From positions 29,959,637 to 30,023,636 of the forward strand of contig OU342632.1 in the NCBI GenBank assembly GCA_910589415.1: DNA of 64,000 nucleotides. The letters run 5' to 3'. The notes below the pieces were generated by a model that did not search any database, was not told the origin of the DNA, and was given only the letters and a program-made list of their open reading frames with translations. The position numbers and the translations under genes are program-made. The DNA comes from Malachius bipustulatus. Lineage: Eukaryota; Arthropoda; Insecta; Coleoptera; Melyridae. The number at the start of each line of letters is the position of its first letter. Position 1 is the first letter of the stretch. Shown in pieces: positions 59,784-64,000 of this stretch.

Positions 59784-62549
59784 ATGGCATCTTACTTTGC
59801 TAAAAGTGTTATCAAAAGTCCTGCTGCTTTTGGGCTCCTTCAGCAACGTTACAGTAAGTTTTTTCTCTATTCACTAGACATACTGCAAGTATAATTCAAA
59901 GTCCAGGAGGGAAAGTAATCCAACAATTTTTTTTTAGATGTCATTAGGTCCCTATCAGTAACAAGTCATTTAAATCAGAAGAAGACTGTAAAAGACAAAA
60001 CAGGTAAAAATATAGTTCTGGTTGATGGCATCCGCACTCCTTTCCTGCTATCAGGCACCGACTACTCTAGACTCATGCCACATGATTTAGCACGACAAGC
60101 TTTAATGTAAGTTGCCTATTTCTGAATTAGGTGAATATCTAGATGAGCGGCATGGGTATAGGGCGAAATGGCTTATACTATCGGATAGCTCGTGTCTCTA
60201 GGAGTATCAAGGTACCATTGAATTTTTGCGCCGGCACGTAATAGTCGAGAAATAAGGCCTTAAAGTTTCATCCTTGCCCTAATACGTGTATTCGGACATT
60301 ATACAAGCGAACAGGCAGTTCGCTTATTCGTCGGACACACGACGATCGAGCGTTTCCTGTTCGAGCGCAATCATATGACGAATACACGTATTAGGGCAAG
60401 GATGACACTTTAAGGCCTTATATCTCGACTATTACTTGCCGGCGCAAAAATTCAATGGTACCTTGATACTCCTAGAGACACGAGCTATCCGATAGTATAA
60501 GCCATTTCGCCCTATACCCATGCCGCTCATCTAGATATTCACCCTGAATTATTTTATTTATTATTATTTAATATAAAAGTTCATACCAAAAGTCCCAGAA
60601 AGCAGAGCCTTTACCAATACCACTAGCACTACACGGCTTAATATAACAAAATTTTCTAGGGGAATAGTACGAAAGACTGGCATAGATAAAAATATAATCG
60701 ACTACGTGATCTACGGTACAGTTATACAGGAAGTTAAGACTTCCAATATAGCCCGTGAAGCGGCCCTAGCAGCCGGTTACAGCGACAAGACCCCCGGACA
60801 CACCGTCACAATGGCTTGCATTTCTTCAAACGTAGCAATGACCACCGGTAACAACAAACAAACGACTCCATTACTTCAATCGATTAAATAAAATTTTAAT
60901 TATCCAGCTATTGGCCTCATCGCTAGCGGCGCTTACGAAGTAATAGTCGCCGGAGGAGTCGAATTCATGTCCGACATCCCGATAAGACACAGCAGGAAAA
61001 TGCGAAGCCTGATGCTGCGAGCGAACAAGGCCAAGACCCCGCAACAGAAACTCCAGCTGCTTCTCTCCCTGCGGCCCGACTATTTTGTCCCGGAGGTGAG
61101 ATTCGAATTGTCCTGTTTCATCTTCCCTAAGTCGTTCTCTTGCAGCTTCCGGCAGTCGCTGAGTTTTCTTCAGGGGAAACGATGGGGCACTCGGCCGATC
61201 GATTGGCGGCCGCTTTCGGGGCGACGCGACAGGAGCAGGACGAGTTTGCCCGGCGGTCTCACTCGTTGGCTCAGACCGCCTACCAGAAGGGTTATCTCAC
61301 GGATCTGATCCCTGTCAAGGCAATTATGATTAATATTATTTGAGCGATTTTTTTTTAATAAAAGTTTTTAGATTCCAGGTATTGAGAAGGCGATCGAGCT
61401 TGATAACGGGGTGAGAGTCTCGTCACCTGAACAAATGGCCAAACTTAAACCGGCTTTTATTAAACCGCACGGAACCGTGACCGCAGCTAATTCATCATTC
61501 CTGGTAAGTGGATAATTTTACTTGACTTGAACGGATCAAGATTTGAAGGGGATCATTTCAGACAGACGGTGCTTCCGCTGCTCTTATAATGCCGGAAGAA
61601 AAAGCCAAGCAGCTGGGCTTGAAACCGAAAGCATATCTTCGAGACTTTGTGTATGTGTCGCAGGATCCCGTCGATCAGTTATTGCTGGGTCCTTCATACG
61701 CTACTCCTCTTGTTTTAGAAAAAGCGGGACTTACCATGAAGGATATCGATGTCTGGGAGTTCCATGAAGCATTTGCTGTAAGTTTATTGACCTTTTATTC
61801 TATTGAATGGGTGATATTAGAATTATTAATTCGTGCTCCGGGAGGTACGTTAAAAAGGGGGTCCCGGCTGCTTCACAGCAGTCGTTAAGTTACGTCAGAG
61901 GCCCTTGAGGCTACTTGAAAACTTCTGACACTTGGGCTTTACCACAGCCATAAGATATTTATATTGGTCACAATAGCCAAGCTGCTAGAGTTTCGGTCAA
62001 ACGATCTCTAAAGTGCATCATGACTTTTCTTGGTCAGTACTTAGATGGGTGACCAATTTATAGTGGTAAATAAAAAAGTTCCGTGACCGATCGTGCTCTG
62101 GGAGGTACGTTAAAAAGGGGGTCCCGGCTGCTTCACAGCAGTCGTTAAGTTATGTCAGAGGCCCTCGGGCTACTTGAAAACTTCTGACACTTGGGCTTTA
62201 CCACAGCCATACGATATATATATATATTTATTTATTTATTATTAGAATTATTTGTTTCCAGGGTCAAATTTTGGCGAATTTCAAAGCGATGGACAGTGAT
62301 TGGTTCGCCAAGCAATATATGAACCGTAGCAGCAAAGTGGGTGTTCCCGATATTAACAAGTTCAATAACTGGGGAGGTTCCCTGTCGATCGGGCATCCGT
62401 TTGCCGCGACCGGTATCAGGTTAGCGATGCATACCGCAAACCGTCTTGTCAGGGAAAACGGACAGTTCGGGTTGGTAGCCGCTTGCGCTGCAGGAGGGCA
62501 GGGAGTTGGGATGATCCTCGAGAGGCATCCCGATGCGACTCCCAATTAA
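59784..62549 (+). CDS. HADHB: mitochondrial trifunctional enzyme subunit beta (3-ketoacyl-CoA thiolase)
   Basis: Exons: 59784-59853, 59938-60106, 60660-60847, 60908-61095, 61146-61319, 61372-61503, 61562-61777, 62262-62549. They sum to 1425 nt (474 residues), the usual family length. The protein catalyses the last, thiolytic step of long-chain beta-oxidation in the mitochondrial matrix, in complex with the alpha subunit. The first ~30 residues are basic and lack acids, as in a mitochondrial presequence. Thiolase residues are all present: nucleophile Cys133 in TMACISSN, His375 in EFHEAFAG, His424 in GHPFAATG and Cys454 in [27 protein letters not shown] and [15 protein letters not shown] are diagnostic of the beta subunit rather than other thiolases. 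Intron 5 starts with GC (AAG|GCAATT) and ends AG at 61371. Introns 2 and 7 carry transposable elements. Poly(A) signals at 62657 and 62742. Confidence 0.97.
60130..60543. mobile_element. 414 bp palindromic element in thiolase intron 2
   Basis: Perfect 8 bp duplication CTGAATTA at 60122-60129 and 60544-60551. Ends GGTGAATATCTAGATGAGCG and its mirror; the arms are ~165 bp and nearly perfect, with an ~82 bp centre. Removing it and one duplicate leaves an ancestral intron of 131 bp. The GGTGAAT end and 8 bp duplication link it to the element at 44125-45465. Confidence 0.93.
61828..62239 (+). mobile_element. dimeric 5S rRNA-derived SINE in thiolase intron 7
   Basis: Flanked by a perfect 13 bp duplication TATTAGAATTATT (61815-61827, 62240-62252). 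Layout: a tail module (cgtgctccgggaggtacgtt to ccacagcca, ~61832-61951), a 5S-like head (~61960-62080), then a second copy of the tail module (~62092-62211) and a (TTTA)n end. The head contains ggtcagtacttagatgggtg and then acc, matching the 5S rRNA box C promoter region, preceded by a degenerate A-box segment (cgatctctaaagt). The first monomer lacks its head, so a 5'-truncated dimer inserted as one unit. Without it, intron 7 would be 59 bp. Confidence 0.88.
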
Positions 62550-62805
62550 ATTCTCACATTCTTATCACCCTCCTGTGGCCTTAATCTGTTATTTTTTTAT
62601 TAACTATAAGCTGTAATAAGATGTGTGCGTAACTGGTTTTAGGAGCATTATGTGTAAATAAATAATTTTTATATTTCTTAGTATGTAAGATCATATAATT
62701 TTTATGTTTGATGTCTTGTAGATACCTTTAAAATTACATTCAATAAAAATATCTATTACTGAAAAAATGCAATCACAGCCGGAATAAATTTTTCATCCTG
62801 CAAAC
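62550..62805. other. convergent 3' ends of the thiolase and RRP41 genes
   Basis: The stop codons are 256 bp apart tail to tail. AATAAA on plus lies at 62657 and 62742. The nearest AATAAA on minus is at 62601-62596, beyond both plus-strand signals. If these are used, the two 3' UTRs overlap in antisense. Confidence 0.55.
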
Positions 62806-63669
62806 TCAAGCCCATCCAGTCGAATTTCCAAACTCCTGGACGTGGCTTTTGACGGCGGCGTCAAGGATGTTCTTTATATCCCGACACCCTTGCATGGCTT
62901 TCTCCAGGACTTTGGGCAGGTGATCGACGTGGAACCGCTGGGACATTTCCATCAGGACAATCTTCTCGGACATGGGCAATGCTGCGACTGTCAAAGTGGG
63001 CCCCCCTAACGTCTCTTCTTGATGCGAAATATCCAGCATTGGTGTCTCGTTATTGGCTAAACTTGCCGTGCAGGAACAGACGTACTCCTTCAACGGTATC
63101 CCGGCATCTACCAGTGCTAATGTGGCGGCATTCACACAAGCTGAATATATTCCTGGAAAAATGGGCATGATATGAATAAATAACAAATGTGACTAATTCC
63201 TCAAACTTAGTTACCTCCATCTGCATGTAACACTTCAACATAAACATCGATTTGACACCAGGGATAGAGTTCCACTTTAATGGCGGCCACTAGAGCTTGC
63301 CTCAGATGAATCGACATTTCCATTGATTTCCTGTCACCTCTGGGGCGTCGTTTCCGTTCGCCCGTTGAGAAGACGGCCATGCTAAACTGACAATTCACCA
63401 CGGCTTCATCATACTTGGCTTTAGATCGACCTCCCCTGGGCTGTTATAGATTTTAGGTAATTAAATGTTTGGGGTGCTTTTATGGGATATTTTACCTGGT
63501 GGGGGCCGTAAACTGCGGCTAGAACTTTGGTGAGACCTTGTTCAATGTAGGCGCTACCGTCAGGGCCGGTGAATACTCCCAGTTTACATCTCACTCTCCG
63601 CAATTCGTTGGCTCGACGCCCGTCCAGTCGTAAACCGATTTTTGAGACTAATTCTCTGTTGCGGCTCAT
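62806..63669 (-). CDS. EXOSC4: exosome core subunit RRP41 (EXOSC4, Ski6)
   Basis: Exons on minus: 63669-63496, 63440-63215, 63152-62806. GT-AG junctions with phases fitting; 747 nt, 248 residues, close to the usual 245-250. RRP41 is an RNase PH-fold subunit of the six-membered ring of the RNA exosome, which degrades and trims RNA in nucleus and cytoplasm. Diagnostic text: LRLDGRRANELRRVRCKLGV, GPDGSAYIEQGLTKVLAAVYGP, MAVFSTGERKRRPRGDRKSMEM, then EVLHADGGIYSACVNAATLALVDAGIPL. Animal RRP41 is catalytically inert and serves structure and RNA path. Start choice: the first ATG of the open frame, directly giving the family's usual MS-x-x-x-LVS-x-x-GLRLDGRR beginning. Confidence 0.97.
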
Positions 63670-63904
63670 TTTAATGCTTATCTTATTTATAATTGAACCA
63701 AATTAAACAAGAAACAAGTAGAAATTAGAAATACAAAACACTACTTTTGAATTGAAGAAAAAGTTAGGTTAGGTTCAAGTTTATAAATAAGGTTAGGTAA
63801 ATTGTTTCAGAGGCGCCTCTGCTAGAGCGCCGATAGCTCCGCATGCGCATTACACGATTTTTCAAAGCTCATACGTGTTTGGAATTGAAAAGTTGATTTT
63901 TATA
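63670..63904. promoter_or_regulatory. putative divergent promoter between RRP41 and the gene at the right edge
   Basis: 235 bp between the RRP41 ATG (minus) and an ATG at 63905 (plus). Contains ccgcatgcgcatt (63839-63851), a good match to the NRF-1/Ewg-type palindromic GCATGCGC site typical of short bidirectional promoters of housekeeping genes, and a short gttaggttaggtt string near 63764. No TATA box. Confidence 0.4.
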
Positions 63905-64000
63905 ATGGAGATGGTAACAGTAACTATTTTATTTAGAATCTGCGGCATTACAGGTAATTTGTTAATTGTGAGGTTCTTTTCTAAACTTTGGAGAAAATTA
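63905..64000 (+). CDS. possible 5' end of a divergent gene, cut by the window edge
   Basis: ATG at 63905 opens a frame (MEMVTVTILFRICGIT) that either runs to the window end or stops at a donor-like ACAG|GTAATT at 63952-63957. Its position opposite RRP41 across a short promoter-like interval is the main reason to list it. No family is recognisable from so little. Confidence 0.25.
   Translation, partial: MEMVTVTILFRICGITGNLLIVRFFSKLWRKL

Noticed and set aside
61960..62080. A real 5S rRNA gene
   Set aside because: Only the box C region is well kept; the rest is too diverged to fold as 5S rRNA and it is embedded between two SINE tail modules.
63760..63800. gttaggttaggtt strings resembling the insect telomere repeat TTAGG
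   Set aside because: Only two or three units, not in an array; similar short strings are common near insect promoters.

Overview
The window is eukaryotic, and the gene structures and transposon families point to an insect. A beetle is plausible, but nothing here proves the order. The DNA is AT-rich, introns are bounded by GT-AG (one by GC-AG), exons are short, and most of the 64 kb is repetitive. Only the right-hand third carries recognisable cellular genes.

Left part (1-18 kb). A ~275 bp satellite-like tandem array (1 to ~2.8 kb, open at the window edge) is followed by a second array of ~250 bp units (4.7-7.9 kb) that look derived from a transposon end, and a third set of ~300 bp units rich in TGACGTCA (8.87-9.72 kb). 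Directly after the third set lies the last exon of a gene for an unrecognised 90-residue secreted peptide (9767-10039). A 1.25 kb foldback element (11050-12294) has been hit by a 213 bp insertion, flanked by a 16 bp target duplication, that carries a hammerhead-ribozyme-like core. A decayed gag-like sequence with a CCHC box lies near 13.3-13.7 kb.

Middle (18-42 kb). This is a transposon graveyard with very readable insertion histories: a tRNA-derived SINE (12 bp duplication), a 5'-truncated RNase H-type LINE (13 bp duplication) missing its RT catalytic box, and a nest of foldback elements at 25.6-31.0 kb. Inside one foldback arm sits a LINE derivative that keeps a complete ORF1 but only the first 32 codons of ORF2. 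Next come a 2.0 kb near-perfect inverted repeat (32905-34904) and a 4.78 kb LTR element (36222-41002) with apparently identical 256 bp LTRs, a 4 bp duplication and no gag/pol: a large non-autonomous LTR derivative containing two minisatellites.

Right part (43-64 kb). A STAR/KH RNA-binding protein gene of the Sam68/KHDRBS type (43189-53872, seven coding exons, 416 residues) has two tiny in-frame exons that look like duplicates of each other and a possible alternative last exon at 56022-56107. Its 5.3 kb first intron holds three DNA-transposon derivatives. Then come the mitochondrial trifunctional protein beta subunit (thiolase, 59784-62549, eight exons, 474 residues) and, tail-to-tail with it, the exosome core subunit RRP41 (63669-62806, three exons, 248 residues). 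RRP41 may share a short divergent promoter with a gene starting near 63905. The thiolase introns contain an 8 bp-duplication palindromic element and a dimeric 5S-rRNA-derived SINE that landed 9 bp from a splice acceptor.

The most unusual content is the set of hammerhead-ribozyme-like motifs (three, all on the minus strand), the ORF1-only LINE, the young LTR derivative without coding capacity, and the duplicated micro-exons of the KH gene.
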